NCBI RefSeq assembly: GCF_001310635.1
Contig: NZ_BAXR01000002.1
Location: forward strand, 310,001-374,000
DNA from: Bacillus sp. JCM 19034
Lineage (GTDB): Bacteria; Bacillota; Bacilli; Bacillales; Bacillaceae_D
Length of the DNA stretch: 64,000 bases
Reading direction: 5' to 3'
Positions 17,722-29,238 of this stretch are shown piece by piece; the stretch's first letter is position 1, and the number at the start of each line of letters is the position of its first letter. The notes beneath the pieces are model-generated. The model was given only the letters and a program-made list of their open reading frames with translations. It was not told where the DNA came from and made no database searches. The translations under genes were made by a program, and so were the position numbers.

Positions 17722-17928
17722 TTATTGAAGTCCTTTACTAATTTCTTCACATAAATGTTCTTTCTGCTCTTCATTTGCATGTTGCCAATACACTTCAAAC
17801 ATAACTCCAAGTCCTGGAAGCATTTTTTCTTCACCACGAGAAATAGCGTCTGCAATCGTTGCTTCAACCTCTTGTTCAGAGCTTCCTTTAATATTTGACA
17901 AAATTGCGTTACGCAAGTTAAATCCCAT
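17722..17928 (-). CDS. sspI: Small acid-soluble spore protein I
   Basis: SspI is a minor spore-core protein of about 70 residues. The 68-residue product MGFNLRNAILSNIKGSS... with ATIADAISRGEEKMLPGLGV is diagnostic. It is expected to be made in the forespore under SigG. It is transcribed away from the rRNA methylase gene, as in B. subtilis, and a ribosome site AAAAGGGGTG precedes the start. Confidence 0.95.
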   Translation of the reverse strand: MGFNLRNAILSNIKGSSEQEVEATIADAISRGEEKMLPGLGVMFEVYWQHANEEQKEHLCEEISKGLQ

Positions 17929-18048
17929 TGTTGAGACACCCCTTTTTAATAGTTGTTTCTGTCTTTATTATGTACGGTGTCACACTAGATTATCCGAAAA
18001 AAAATCGGTATGATAGATGAAACAATGAAAGATTAAAAGGAGATTAGG

Positions 18049-18804
18049 ATGAAGCGGATTGATTCAGTGAAAAATGAACGTATTAAGCAATGGAAAAAGC
18101 TCCATACAAAAAAAGGGAGAGAAAAAGCAGGTCAATTTATCATTGAAGGCTTTCATTTAGTTGAGGAAGCGTTACGTTCAGACATAGATGTTTCACATAT
18201 TTTGCTAGAAGAGGGGCTGGATTGGCCTAAGGATTGGCAAAGTAAACAAGAGGAACGGATAGAAGTTAGTGAGGCTGTACTAAAAGAACTATCTGATACA
18301 CAAACTCCACAAGGGGTTGTAGCAATTTGTGACTTTCTTAAAGAAGAACCGCTTAAACAAATGTCAGGACGTTATTTGTTAATTGATCGTATTCAAGATC
18401 CGGGAAATTTAGGAACGATTATTCGAACGGCTGATGCAGCTGGTATCACTGGAGTTATTTTAGGAGAAGGGTGCGTTGATAAATATAATAGTAAAGTGGT
18501 TCGTTCATCACAAGGGTCGTTATTTCACATTCCAATTATGAACGGGAAGTTAAGTGAATTGGTTTCGCAATTTCAGGAAGCAGGTGTAGCGGTATTTGGA
18601 ACGGCTTTGCAAAAGGCTAGCTCTTATATTAATTTTGAGCCGCTTGAATCATTTGCACTTATTGTAGGTAATGAAGGCGATGGTGTCGATAAAGAACTTC
18701 TTAATAAAACTGATCAAAATATATATGTGCCGATATATGGAAAAGCAGAATCATTAAATGTTGCGATTGCCACTGCGATTCTTTTATATCATTTCAGGCG
18801 ATAA
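18049..18804 (+). CDS. ysgA: TrmH/SpoU-family RNA 2'-O-methyltransferase YsgA
   Basis: This SPOUT-fold enzyme probably methylates ribose in 23S rRNA or tRNA. The 251-residue product has an N-terminal substrate-binding domain (NERIKQWKKLHTKKGREKAGQF) and the three SpoU motifs: DRIQDPGNLGTIIRTADAAG, IVGNEGDGVD and VPIYGKAESLNVAIATAILLY. The SAM-binding trefoil knot is formed by the last two. It lies before pheS as in B. subtilis. Confidence 0.92.
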   Translation: MKRIDSVKNERIKQWKKLHTKKGREKAGQFIIEGFHLVEEALRSDIDVSHILLEEGLDWPKDWQSKQEERIEVSEAVLKELSDTQTPQGVVAICDFLKEEPLKQMSGRYLLIDRIQDPGNLGTIIRTADAAGITGVILGEGCVDKYNSKVVRSSQGSLFHIPIMNGKLSELVSQFQEAGVAVFGTALQKASSYINFEPLESFALIVGNEGDGVDKELLNKTDQNIYVPIYGKAESLNVAIATAILLYHFRR

Positions 18805-18879
18805 GCAGTTGCATCGTTGGTGAACATTCTCTATAATATAGAAATATACGATTTATTATAGTGTTAAATGCGACGAAAG

Positions 18880-19111
18880 AGAGTAGTAAGTCAAAATCCA
18901 CCAAATAGGGAGAAAGTGCCTTGGACTGAAAGCACTTTTTTGGAATGGTTTGATTGAATTCACTCTGGAGCAGGCACCGGATTATAAGTTGACTTATAAA
19001 GGTGTTCCGGTTTAGAACCGTTAGTTCAATGAAGATGCTGACTCATTTGTACAGCAATAAGGGTGGTACCGCGAAACCTTCGTCCCTTCTTTTGGGATGG
19101 AGGTTTTTTGC
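18880..19111 (+). promoter_or_regulatory. Phenylalanine T-box riboswitch of pheST
   Basis: The 381-base region before pheS holds a T-box leader. The T-box core AAGGGTGGTACCGCG lies at 19059-19073. A terminator follows (AACCTTCGTCCCTT pairing with GGGATGGAGGTT and a T run ending near 19110). The specifier is probably TTC (Phe) at 18959-18961, in the context specifier-ACTCTGGAG shared with the Leu and Thr leaders of this window. The upstream limit is approximate. Confidence 0.9.
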
Positions 19112-19185
19112 GTTCTTATTGAGCGTGGAGTTTAAATCGACTGTTATTGTTTATTACTTGAATTGAAGTATAGGGAGGAAGGAAT

Positions 19186-20221
<1,036 letters not shown>

Positions 20222-20229
20222 GGAGGAAA

Positions 20230-22659
20230 ATGATGCTTGTTTCATATAAATGGTTGCAAGATTATGTGGATGTGTCAGATGTGTCAGCACGTGATATTGC
20301 AGAAAAAATGACTAGAGGCGGGATCGAAATTGATTTTGTCCATAAGCTAAATGAAGGTCTTAAAAACGTTGTTGTCGGGTATGTGAAGGAATGTTCACAA
20401 CACCCGAATGCTGACAAGCTAAATGTATGTTTAGTCGATATCGGTGAACAAGAGCCGGTCCAGATCGTTTGTGGGGCATCGAATGTAGCGGCAGGTCAAC
20501 ATGTCGCTGTTGCTAAAGTAGGAGCTGTTTTGCCAGGAAACTTCAAAATTAAAAAAGCAAAGCTTCGCGGTGAAGTATCTCAAGGAATGATTTGTTCCTT
20601 ACAAGAACTAGGAATTGACAGCAAGCTTGTTCAAAAGGAATATCAAAATGGTATTTACGTCTTTCAAGATGAAGTTGAAGTAGGAAGTGACGCATTAGCC
20701 GCTCTTAACTTAGATGATGAGATATTAGAGCTTGATTTAACACCAAACCGTTCAGATTGCTTAAATATGCTTGGTGTTGCTTATGAAGTAGGAGCTTTAT
20801 TCGAGAAAGAGGTGAAGGTACCAACTATCGAATTAAAGACGAACGATGAACAAGCTTCGGACTATGTATCTGTTACGGTTGATGCAATTACGGATAATCC
20901 TTATTATGGAGCGATTATCATAAAAGACGTCAAGATTGGTCCGTCCCCATTATGGCTGCAAAACCGCTTAATGGCTGCGGGAATTCGCCCAATTAGTAAT
21001 GTTGTCGATGTCACAAACTACGTTCTCCTTGAATACGGTCAGCCATTGCATGCATTTGACTTTGAACGATTTGGGACGAATGAGGTAGTTGTTCGCCGAG
21101 CTCATGATGGCGAGAAAATCGTAACGCTAGATGATGAAGAACGGACGTTAACAAGTGATCACCTTTTGATTACGAATGGAAAAGAGCCAGTTGCAATTGC
21201 TGGTGTAATGGGTGGAGCAAATTCTGAAGTACATGATGGGACGACAACGATTTTATTAGAGGCAGCATACTTTAATCCTGTAACGGTTCGGAAAGGCTCC
21301 CGTGATTTAGGCTTGCGCAGTGAAGCAAGTGCACGCTACGAAAAAGGTGTTGACCCTAGTCGTGTACTTGATGCAGGGAAACGAGCAGCTAGCTTGATTA
21401 CTGAGTTGGCAGGAGGAACTGTCGTCTCAGGAGTTGTTGAAGTAAATAAGCTTCAAGTTGAGCCTACTACAGTTAAATTGAACCTAGACCGTTTAAATGA
21501 ACGATTAGGTATGGAATTAACAATGGACACAGTTACTGGTTTTATGGAACGTTTAGGTTTTACGTCTAAACAGGATGGTATGAATGTATATGTGACAGCT
21601 CCAACGAGACGAACTGATATTCAGATTGAAGAGGATCTTTTTGAGGAAGTGGCTCGCTTATATGGTTACGATCACATTCCAACAACTTTACCTGTTGGAA
21701 CAACGACACAAGGCGGATTATCGGACTATCAAAAGAAACGTCGCCACGTTCGTCGTACTCTTGAACAATCCGGCTTGGCACAAGTAATTACTTATTCTTT
21801 AACAAGTCCAGAAAAGGCAAAAGGATTCGCTGGGCTATCAGCAAATACACAGGAAGTTCGTCTATCAATGCCGATGAGTGAGGATCGTAGTACGATGAGA
21901 ACAAGCTTAATTCCTCATTTATTTGATGTGTTGAGCTACAATTTGAATCGGAAAAATGCTAACGTTCATGTATATGAAATTGGTTCAATTTTCTTAAGTG
22001 AAGAAGATACATTAACGAAGCAACCTCGTGAGCAAGAGATGTTAGCAGGTGCATTGACAGGAGTATGGCTAGAACATGAATGGCAGGGGGAACAAAAGCC
22101 AGTCGATTTCTTTGTTGTTAAAGGGATATTAGAGGCCTTATTCCAAAGTTTAGGACTAGATGAGTTTGTTTCATTTGAACAAGCACAACTGCCTGATATG
22201 CATCCAGGGCGTACCGCAGTTGTAAAGTTAAACGGCGAGGAAATCGGCTTCGTTGGTCAAGTTCACCCTATGAAGCAAAAGGAGCTTGACTTAAAGGAAA
22301 CATATGTGTATCAATTAGACCTAGAAGCGTTGTTAACGTATGAAGCATCGCAAATTGTTTATGAAAAGCTTCCACGCTTCCCAGCTATCGTACGTGATAT
22401 TGCATTAGTGGTTGATCAAAGTCGTTCTGCAGGAGAGCTTGAATCAGTCATTAAACAAGCAGGTGGTAGGCTTTTAAAAGCAGTTAAGCTCTTTGATCTA
22501 TATGAAGGTGAGCATATGGAAGAAGGCAAAAAGTCACTTGCGTTTTCATTGACTTACTTAGATTTAGAACAAACATTGACTGATGAAGAAGTAACAAAAG
22601 TCCATGAGCACATTTTAGATGAGTTAAAAGAAAAAACAGGAGCAACATTACGGGCATAA
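20230..22659 (+). CDS. pheT: Phenylalanyl-tRNA synthetase beta subunit
   Basis: The 809-residue beta subunit provides tRNA binding and Tyr-editing functions. An EMAP/OB-type tRNA-binding domain lies near residues 40-150 (CSQHPNADKLNVCLVDIG). The B3/B4 editing domain, B5 domain and catalytic-like core follow, with the ferredoxin-fold anticodon-binding domain at the C-terminus (PRFPAIVRDIALVVD ... SLAFSLTYLDLEQTLTDEEV). The start is one of two adjacent ATG codons after GGAGGAAA. It is co-transcribed with pheS under T-box control. Confidence 0.97.
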   Translation: MMLVSYKWLQDYVDVSDVSARDIAEKMTRGGIEIDFVHKLNEGLKNVVVGYVKECSQHPNADKLNVCLVDIGEQEPVQIVCGASNVAAGQHVAVAKVGAVLPGNFKIKKAKLRGEVSQGMICSLQELGIDSKLVQKEYQNGIYVFQDEVEVGSDALAALNLDDEILELDLTPNRSDCLNMLGVAYEVGALFEKEVKVPTIELKTNDEQASDYVSVTVDAITDNPYYGAIIIKDVKIGPSPLWLQNRLMAAGIRPISNVVDVTNYVLLEYGQPLHAFDFERFGTNEVVVRRAHDGEKIVTLDDEERTLTSDHLLITNGKEPVAIAGVMGGANSEVHDGTTTILLEAAYFNPVTVRKGSRDLGLRSEASARYEKGVDPSRVLDAGKRAASLITELAGGTVVSGVVEVNKLQVEPTTVKLNLDRLNERLGMELTMDTVTGFMERLGFTSKQDGMNVYVTAPTRRTDIQIEEDLFEEVARLYGYDHIPTTLPVGTTTQGGLSDYQKKRRHVRRTLEQSGLAQVITYSLTSPEKAKGFAGLSANTQEVRLSMPMSEDRSTMRTSLIPHLFDVLSYNLNRKNANVHVYEIGSIFLSEEDTLTKQPREQEMLAGALTGVWLEHEWQGEQKPVDFFVVKGILEALFQSLGLDEFVSFEQAQLPDMHPGRTAVVKLNGEEIGFVGQVHPMKQKELDLKETYVYQLDLEALLTYEASQIVYEKLPRFPAIVRDIALVVDQSRSAGELESVIKQAGGRLLKAVKLFDLYEGEHMEEGKKSLAFSLTYLDLEQTLTDEEVTKVHEHILDELKEKTGATLRA

Positions 22660-22676
22660 GGTGAGTTTTTCCGTTG

Positions 22677-22713
22677 AACCGCTATGGGTAAGGTCATCCA
22701 TAGCGGTTTTTTT
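22677..22713 (+). terminator. Terminator after pheT
   Basis: AACCGCTATGG (22677-22687) is perfectly complementary to CCATAGCGGTT (22698-22708), followed by a T run. The remaining 300 bases up to zapA hold no gene I can support; rnhC, which sits here in B. subtilis, is absent. Confidence 0.88.
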
Positions 22714-23022
22714 GGCAATTATGGCGGCGGAGGAAAAAGGCGTAATTTCTCATTTACTAACCATTTCTTTTTTGTTTATCAATTTGCAAACGAAACACGA
22801 AACAATTGAAAGCATTGACTAAGGGAGGTGCTTCAGAAAGAATCCATCTTTAGAAAAACGTAAAACGAATCATAACGCACTCACACGCAACTGCTTTAAA
22901 AACACATAGCGTTTATATGAAAAAAGGTAGGAATGTGTAGGATGGTTTAGAAAAGGATTTCCAACAAGGTCACTTCGTGTTAAGATAGAAGTTGGAATTT
23001 TCACAATCACAGATGGGAGGCT

Positions 23023-23298
23023 ATGTTAGTGACTGACCAGAAAGACAACAAACAACGGATTACAATTTCAATATATGGTCAACCGTATACAGTTGTCGGT
23101 CAAGAGTCTCCGGCATACGTTAAAGAAGTAGCAAGAGCAGTTGATCAAAAAATGCGTGAAATAAAAAAACATAACCCTTATCTAGATACAACACGCTTAG
23201 CTGTTTTGACAGCGATAAATGTAGTTGATGATTATTTTAAAGTATTAGAAGAATTAGAGAAAGTAAAGGGAGAACGGAGAACGACGGGAGACGAGTAG
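23023..23298 (+). CDS. zapA: Cell division protein ZapA
   Basis: ZapA cross-links FtsZ protofilaments. The 91-residue product has the ZapA head (RITISIYGQPYTVVGQESPAYVKEVA) followed by a helical dimerisation region (TRLAVLTAINVVDDYFKVLEELEKVKG). GGGAGG precedes the start; ATG 23023 and GTG 23029 are both possible. cvpA begins one base after its stop codon. Confidence 0.93.
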   Translation: MLVTDQKDNKQRITISIYGQPYTVVGQESPAYVKEVARAVDQKMREIKKHNPYLDTTRLAVLTAINVVDDYFKVLEELEKVKGERRTTGDE

Positions 23299-23299
23299 A

Positions 23300-23839
23300 A
23301 TGCTTAGTTTTATTATCATTTTAACGTTAGTTTTTAGCTTTTTTATTGGGCAAAGACGAGGGTTTATATTACAACTTGTACACCTTATTGGTTATTTTGT
23401 AGCGATTTATGTAGCCTATTCTTATTTTAGTGAGTTTGCGGCGTTTATTCGTTTATGGATCCCTTACCCGCAATTTTCAACAGATAGTCCAGTAGGTATG
23501 ATCTTTCAAACGTTTGAAGCTGAGAGTGTCTATTACTCAGGTATAGCTTTTGCGATGCTTTTCTTTGGGACGAAAATTATCCTTCACATTGTTGGCTCAA
23601 TGTTAGATTTTTTGGCTCATTTACCTTTTTTGCGAACAGTCAATCAGCTGCTAGGTGGTATCCTTTGCTTTGTAGAAGCATATTTAATTATTTTCGTTGT
23701 ATTGTTAGCAGGAGCATTGTTACCAATTGATTTCATCCAAGAACATTTACAGCGTTCAATTGTGGCTGATTTTATCATGCACAATACGCCATTTCTATCT
23801 GAGTGGGTTCGAACGTTGTGGGAAGAGAACGTCCTATAA
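23300..23839 (+). CDS. cvpA: CvpA-family membrane protein
   Basis: The 179-residue product has four hydrophobic helices and begins MLSFIIILTLVFSFFIGQRRGF, the CvpA-family start with the conserved RRGF turn. CvpA-type proteins are linked to colicin V production and envelope stress, but the role in Bacillus (YshB) is unknown. It is translationally coupled to zapA. Confidence 0.87.
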   Translation: MLSFIIILTLVFSFFIGQRRGFILQLVHLIGYFVAIYVAYSYFSEFAAFIRLWIPYPQFSTDSPVGMIFQTFEAESVYYSGIAFAMLFFGTKIILHIVGSMLDFLAHLPFLRTVNQLLGGILCFVEAYLIIFVVLLAGALLPIDFIQEHLQRSIVADFIMHNTPFLSEWVRTLWEENVL

Positions 23840-23846
23840 AGTATGA

Positions 23847-23879
23847 AAATCTGTCTCTTTAGTGGAGTCAGATTTTTTA
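23847..23879 (+). terminator. Terminator after cvpA
   Basis: AATCTG-t-CTC pairs with GAG-t-CAGATT across a short loop, followed by a T run. Confidence 0.7.
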
Positions 23880-24003
23880 TTTAAGAGATGGATAAAATAT
23901 TAAGAAGTTAAACGAGGGAGAATCGCTTGTGTTTCACAAATCTTATATTGTTGCATTTTCCCTTTTGTTATCGGTATGATGGAAAAGGAAGGGGACGGTT
24001 AAA

Positions 24004-25723
24004 TTGAATATTAAAGATGTCATTCGTACACTTGAACATATAGCAGTTTATTTAGAAATAAAAGGAGAGAATTCTTTTAAAGTAGCAGCTTATCGTAAGG
24101 CTGCCCAAGCATTAGAAACGGAGCAACGGACACTAACAGAAATTGATGATCCAATTTCTATTAATGGTATAGGTAAAGCAACTGCTGAAGTGATTAATGA
24201 GTTGAAAGAAACAGGCAAATCTAGCTTACTTGAAGAATTGAAGCAAGAGTTGCCTACGGGGTTAATCGCCCTTTTAAGCCTGCCTGGTTTAGGAGGAAAA
24301 AAAATAGGGAAGCTATTCCGAGAAATTGGTGTGACTGATATCGAATCATTAAAGCAGGCATGTTTGGAAAAGAAAGTCCAAACATTAGCTGGGTTCGGGA
24401 AAAAAACAGAAGAAAAAATTATGGCAGCGGTTAAAGAAATCGGAACACGTCCAGAACGGTTAGTTCTACCGTATGTTATCTCTATTGTTGAACAAATTGA
24501 AACGAGTTTGTCTAAGATGGATAAAGTGCAAACGTATTCTCGTGCGGGAAGCTTTAGACGTTTACGAGAAGATGTAAAGGATTTGGATTTTATTATTGCA
24601 ACAGAAGAGCCAAATTTAGTAAGAGATGAAATCGTTGCTTTCCCTTTTATTACGAATGTAATTGCTAAAGGTGATACGAAGGTTTCAGTTGAAGTGACAG
24701 GTACATATCCTGTGTCAGTTGATTTTCGTCTTGTGAAGATGGAAGAGTTTGCAACCACTCTTCATCATTTTACGGGTTCAAAAGATCATAACGTCAAATT
24801 ACGTCAATTAGCTAAAAAACGTGGTGAAAAAATAAGTGAATATGGTGTTGAAAATGTCGATACAGGTGAAGTTAAGACATTTTTGACAGAAGCAGAATTC
24901 TTTTCCCATTTTCAATTATCTTATATTCCCCCAGAAGCAAGGAAGATCAAGGAGAGATAGAGCTTGCAGAAAAAGGACCTTTCCTTATCTCAAAGATGAA
25001 GAAATTCGTGGAGATCTTCATATGCACTCAACATGGAGTGATGGGGCAAATTCGATAGAAGAAATGGTAGAAGCAGCTAGGGATAAAGGCTACACCTATA
25101 TTGCCATTACCGATCATTCAAAATTTTTGAGAGTAGCAAATGGTTTGACAGAAGAACGCTTAAGAGAGCAGCATGCTTATATTAGAGAACTTAATAAGCA
25201 ATACGAAGATATAACGATTTTAACAGGAATCGAAATGGATATTTTACCTGATGGTTCGCTTGATTTTGAAGATGATTTATTGGCAGAGATTGATTTGGTT
25301 ATTGCTTCGATTCACTCTTCGTTTCAACAAAGTGAAGAGAAGATCATGGAGCGTTTAAAGTCTGCATTGTATAATCCACACGTCGACATTATAGCACACC
25401 CGACAGGAAGAGTATTAGGAAGAAGGAAAGGTTACGACGTCAATGTATCGGAGTTGATCCAATTGGCAAAAGAAACAGGAACTGCTCTTGAATTAAATGC
25501 TAGCCCATACCGATTAGATTTATCCGCTGACTGGTTAAAAAAGGCTGAGGAAGCAGGGGTAACAATTGCCGTAAACACCGATGCACATCGTGTCGAAGGA
25601 CTAGATGATATGCGTTATGGCACAGGAACTGCCCGCAAAGCCATGCTTCCAACAAAGTCGGTTATGAATACATGGACATTAGAAGAGCTAATGGATTTTT
25701 TACGAGATAAGAAAACGGTTTGA
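24004..25723 (+). CDS. polX: DNA polymerase X with PHP exonuclease (two frameshifts)
   Basis: Bacterial PolX is a repair polymerase with a manganese-dependent 3'-5' exonuclease. The first 318 residues hold helix-hairpin-helix motifs (NGIGKATAEVI, LPGLGGKKIGKLF, LAGFGKKTEEKI) and the nucleotidyltransferase core (AGSFRRLREDVKDLDFIIAT with the catalytic Asp pair). The PHP domain follows from DLHMHSTWSDGANS, with ITDHSKF, IASIHSSF and NTDAHR metal ligands. Two single-base deletions separate the parts: GCAAGGAAGAT near 24942 (one G short) and AAAGATGAAGAA near 24995 (one G short). Restored, the protein is about 573 residues, normal for the family. The start is TTG 24004 after GGAAGGGG. Confidence 0.92.
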
Positions 25724-25794
25724 GAATGGTATGGGATAAGGAGATAGGAAATAAGCTGGTAAGTGCTTTTAGAAGGGTAGAAAGGAGATGAAAA

Positions 25795-28156
25795 ATGGAA
25801 AGGGTTTTAAGAGTTTTAGAATATCAAAAAATGAAAGAGCAAATACGTGAACATATTTCCTCTTCATTAGGTTTAAAACAATTACAGCAGTTAACGCCAT
25901 CGGTTGAATTAGATGAAGTGGAAAACTGGCAAAAGGATACAGCTGAGGGGGTGAAGGTTCTCCGCTTAAAAGGCCAAGTTCCTCTTGGAGGGATCTTTGA
26001 TGTAACAGCACATGCAAAGCGGGCTAAAATTGGTGGGATGTTGTCAGCTTCTGAATTAAATGAAGTTGCAAGTACGATATATGGAAGTCGGCGTCTAAAG
26101 AAATTTATTATGACAATGGTTGATGAGGAAGAAATTTCTCTACCAAAGTTATATGAGTATGTGCAACAGATATTCACATTAACCGATACGGAAAAAGCAA
26201 TAAAACAATGTATAGATGATCATGGACAAGTACTTGATACTGCTAGTCCAGCTTTGCGAACGATTCGCCAACAAGTTAAAAGCTATGAATCGGCGATTCG
26301 TTCCAAATTAGAAAATACCATTCGTTCGTCTAATACGCAAAAAATGCTATCAGACGCCATTATTACAATACGAAATGAACGGTTTGTTATCCCCGTTAAG
26401 CAGGAGTACCGTAGTGCTTTTGGTGGGATTGTTCACGATCAATCGGCTTCTGGAGCCACGTTGTTTATTGAACCACAAGCAGTCGTGACGATAAACAATC
26501 AGTTACGTGAAGCAAAAGGTAAAGAGGAGCGTGAAGTGGAACGGATATTAATAGAATTAACGAATCGAGTAGCGGAAATTGCCGATGAATTAATTGTAAA
26601 TGTAACAATTCTAGGGAAAATTGATTTTATTTTTGCAAAGGCCCGTTACGCGAAACAAATCCGTGCAACAGAACCGCTATTAAATGATCGTGGTTTCATG
26701 AATTTAAAAAAAGCTCGTCATCCTTTACTATCTGATCATGAAGTTGTACCAATTGACGTTGAATTAGGCGATCAATTTCGATCGTTAATTATTACTGGTC
26801 CAAATACGGGAGGAAAGACTGTTACACTCAAGACTGTTGGTTTATTAACCTTAATGGCTCAGTCAGGCTTACACATTCCAGTTGAAGAAGAATCGGAATT
26901 AGCGGTATTTAAAAAAGTATTCGCAGATATTGGTGATGAGCAATCTATTGAACAGAGTTTAAGTACGTTTTCATCACACATGACGAATATTGTTGATATA
27001 TTAAGTAAAGTTGATTTTCAAAGCCTAGTCTTATTCGATGAACTAGGTGCTGGAACGGATCCAACTGAAGGGGCGGCCCTTGCAATTGCTATTTTAGATG
27101 ATGTTTATAAGCGGGGAGCTTGTACCGTTGCTACGACTCATTACAGTGAATTAAAAGGATATGCTTATAATCGTGAAGGTGTTATGAATGCAAGTGTCGA
27201 ATTTAATGTAGAGACGCTGCGTCCAACATATCGCTTACTTATTGGTGTGCCAGGCAGAAGTAATGCTTTTGCGATTTCAAAGCGATTAGGCTTAGATGAG
27301 CAGATTATCGAGCGAGCGAAAGAGCAAATTGATAGTGAAACAAATCAGATTGAATCAATGATTGCTTCTTTGGAAACGAGTCAAAAATCTGCTGAATCGG
27401 AATGGAATGAGGCAGAAGTAATTCGTCATGAAGCAGAACAGCTTCGAAAGGAATTAAAAGAGGAGCTTAAGTCGTTTGAAAAACAGAAAGAACGACTATT
27501 GAAAGAAGCGGAAGAAAAAGCTGAAAAAGCCGTTCAGCAAGCTAAAGAAGAAGCAGAAATCATTATTGAGGAATTAAGAGAACTGCAAAAGCAAGGGCAT
27601 TCTGTTAAAGAGCATCAAATTATCGATGCGAAGAAACATCTTGAATTAGCTGCACCACAGTTAACGGAAAAACAGAAAAAAAGTGAAAAAGGCTGCTCAA
27701 AAGGCTAAGCAAACGATTCATGCAGGTGATGAAGTGAAAGTAGTAAGCTTTGGCCAAAAAGGCTTTGTAGTTGAGAAAGTATCTGATGATGAATTTCAGG
27801 TGCAGATGGGGATTATGAAAATGAAAGTGAAGGCTGATGATCTGCAATTGATTGAGCGTCCTAAGCCAATTGAGACGAAGCCGATGGCTATGGTTCGTGG
27901 AAGGGACCATCATGTGAAATCAGAGCTTGATTTACGTGGGGAACGCTATGATGATGCAATGAGAAAGGTAGAAAAATATATCGATGATGCATTGCTAGCT
28001 GGCTACCATCAAGTATCAATTATTCACGGTAAAGGAAGCGGTGCCCTTCGAAAAGGAGTTAAGCAATTATTAAAGAAACATCCACACGTTAAAAGTGAAA
28101 GAGATGGTGGGATGAATGAAGGTGGACTTGGTAATACAGTAGTTGAATTAAAATAA
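25795..28156 (+). CDS. mutS2: Endonuclease MutS2 (one frameshift)
   Basis: MutS2 (MutSB) has a role in suppressing recombination and, in Bacillus, in splitting collided ribosomes. The core and lever domains lead to the ATPase with Walker [10 protein letters not shown] near residue 335 and Walker [18 protein letters not shown] charged coiled coil follows near residues 510-630, and the C-terminal Smr nuclease domain contains [12 protein letters not shown] and [14 protein letters not shown]. The frame breaks in the coiled coil: the A run at 27676-27682 has one A too many. With it removed the text reads [15 protein letters not shown] and the protein is about 786 residues, equal to the B. subtilis length. 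Confidence 0.95.
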
Positions 28157-28170
28157 GCGAGGAGTAAAAG

Positions 28171-28584
28171 ATGGACACCTTATTTGAATATGAATTTGTA
28201 CGAACAGCCGCTTATTATAGTGTGTCTGTTTTGGCACTTATTTTGTTTTTAGGTGTATTTGAATTAGTGACACGTTATAGCAATTGGAAGGAAATAAAGA
28301 AGGGTAATTTAGCTGTTGCAATGGCAACAGGAGGGAAAATATTTGGCGTAGTCAATATTTTCCGCCATTCCATCGAACATTCCGATTCTTTGTTCACGAT
28401 GCTAGGGTGGGGTGCATTTGGATTTGTTTTATTATTAATTAGTTATTTTGTGTTTGAATTTTTAACCCCAAGCTTTCATGTTGACAAAGAAATAGAACGT
28501 GATAATCGAGCAGTAGGATTAATTGCGATGCTATTATCAATCGGCTTATCTTATGTAATTGGGGCAAGTATCATTGCGAGATAA
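28171..28584 (+). CDS. yshE: DUF350 membrane protein YshE
   Basis: The 137-residue product has four hydrophobic helices arranged as two similar DUF350 halves. Each contains an alanine-glycine-rich stretch (NLAVAMATGGKIFGV / NRAVGLIAMLLSIGLS). Function is unknown. It follows mutS2 by 14 bases, as in B. subtilis. Confidence 0.85.
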   Translation: MDTLFEYEFVRTAAYYSVSVLALILFLGVFELVTRYSNWKEIKKGNLAVAMATGGKIFGVVNIFRHSIEHSDSLFTMLGWGAFGFVLLLISYFVFEFLTPSFHVDKEIERDNRAVGLIAMLLSIGLSYVIGASIIAR

Positions 28585-28602
28585 TAAAGGAGAGCTCTCT
28601 TA

Positions 28603-28683
28603 ATGGAAACATTAATGAAAATATTGTATGTCTGCTGTGCGGCCTTTATATTAGCAGGGATTGCTTATGTGTTTTTATTATGA
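28603..28683 (+). CDS. Possible 26-residue membrane peptide
   Basis: A short frame begins with ATG 28603, eight bases after a strong AAAGGAGAG ribosome site, 18 bases behind the yshE stop. It encodes 26 residues: a short polar start (METLMK) and one continuous hydrophobic helix (ILYVCCAAFILAGIAYVFLL) ending at TGA 28681-28683. A stem-loop overlaps its stop. In B. subtilis the lcfA-fadRB-etfBA genes occupy this interval; here it is empty apart from this peptide. The ribosome site and composition support real translation, but I recognise no homologue. Confidence 0.5.
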   Translation: METLMKILYVCCAAFILAGIAYVFLL

Positions 28684-28710
28684 GAAAAGCGTGAAAACGT
28701 TTTTCTCATA
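28679..28710 (+). terminator. Stem-loop after the yshE unit
   Basis: TATGAGAAAAGCGT pairs with ACGTTTTTCTCATA (one G-U pair) around a GAAA-type loop. It lacks a following T run, so termination strength is uncertain. Confidence 0.5.
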
Positions 28711-28812
28711 CATAGTTCGGGTAGAATAAAATTGAGCAACATATTCGCGCTCGGTGACCTGTAATGTTATACTAGTCATGAAGTAAAGAAATACGATGAG
28801 GAGGGCAATATA

Positions 28813-29127
28813 ATGGCTATCGTAAATGTAACTGATCAAACATTTTCTTCTGAAACAAGTGAAGGAGTCGTTCTTGTAGACTTTTGGGCTCCTTGGTGCG
28901 GACCTTGTAAAATGATTGCACCCGTACTAGAAGAGCTTGATTCAGAAATGGGAGATAAAGCTAAAATCGTTAAATTAAATGTTGATGACAACCAAGAAAC
29001 AGCAGGAAAATATAATGTCATGAGCATACCGACATTGCTTGTTTTTAAAGATGGTGACGTTGTTGACCAAGTTGTTGGCTTTCAGCCGAAAGATGCATTA
29101 GCCGAATTATTAAACAAACACGCATAA
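28813..29127 (+). CDS. trxA: Thioredoxin
   Basis: Thioredoxin reduces protein disulfides and supplies electrons to ribonucleotide reductase and other enzymes. The 104-residue product has the classic active site [11 protein letters not shown] at about residues 25-35 and the cis-proline loop [13 protein letters not shown] ribosome site GAGGAGGGC precedes the ATG. It stands alone between two stem-loops, fitting independent expression. Confidence 0.98.
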   Translation: MAIVNVTDQTFSSETSEGVVLVDFWAPWCGPCKMIAPVLEELDSEMGDKAKIVKLNVDDNQETAGKYNVMSIPTLLVFKDGDVVDQVVGFQPKDALAELLNKHA

Positions 29128-29142
29128 TCTAAAAAAACGTGT

Positions 29143-29180
29143 AAGGCGTCTAAAGAGGCATCCCTCTTTAGACGCTTTTT
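29143..29180 (+). terminator. Terminator after trxA
   Basis: AAGGCGTCTAAAGAGG (29143-29158) pairs with CCTCTTTAGACGC (29163-29175), followed by TTTTT. The stem is long and nearly perfect. Confidence 0.92.
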
Positions 29181-29238
29181 CTAAGAGGATATAATTATAA
29201 GGAACATATCCGACTCTTAAAAGGGAGGTGTTTTATTA

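Noticed and set aside
17655-17939. Longer minus-strand frame overlapping sspI
   Set aside because: It is in another frame of the clear sspI gene and shows no family resemblance.
25022-25723. A separate PHP-domain phosphatase gene behind polX
   Set aside because: The domain is the normal C-terminal half of PolX; two single-G deletions near 24942 and 24995 explain the split, and no ribosome site precedes it.
27683-28156. A stand-alone Smr-domain gene
   Set aside because: It is the C-terminal part of MutS2, separated only by one extra A in a homopolymer; the restored length equals the normal MutS2.
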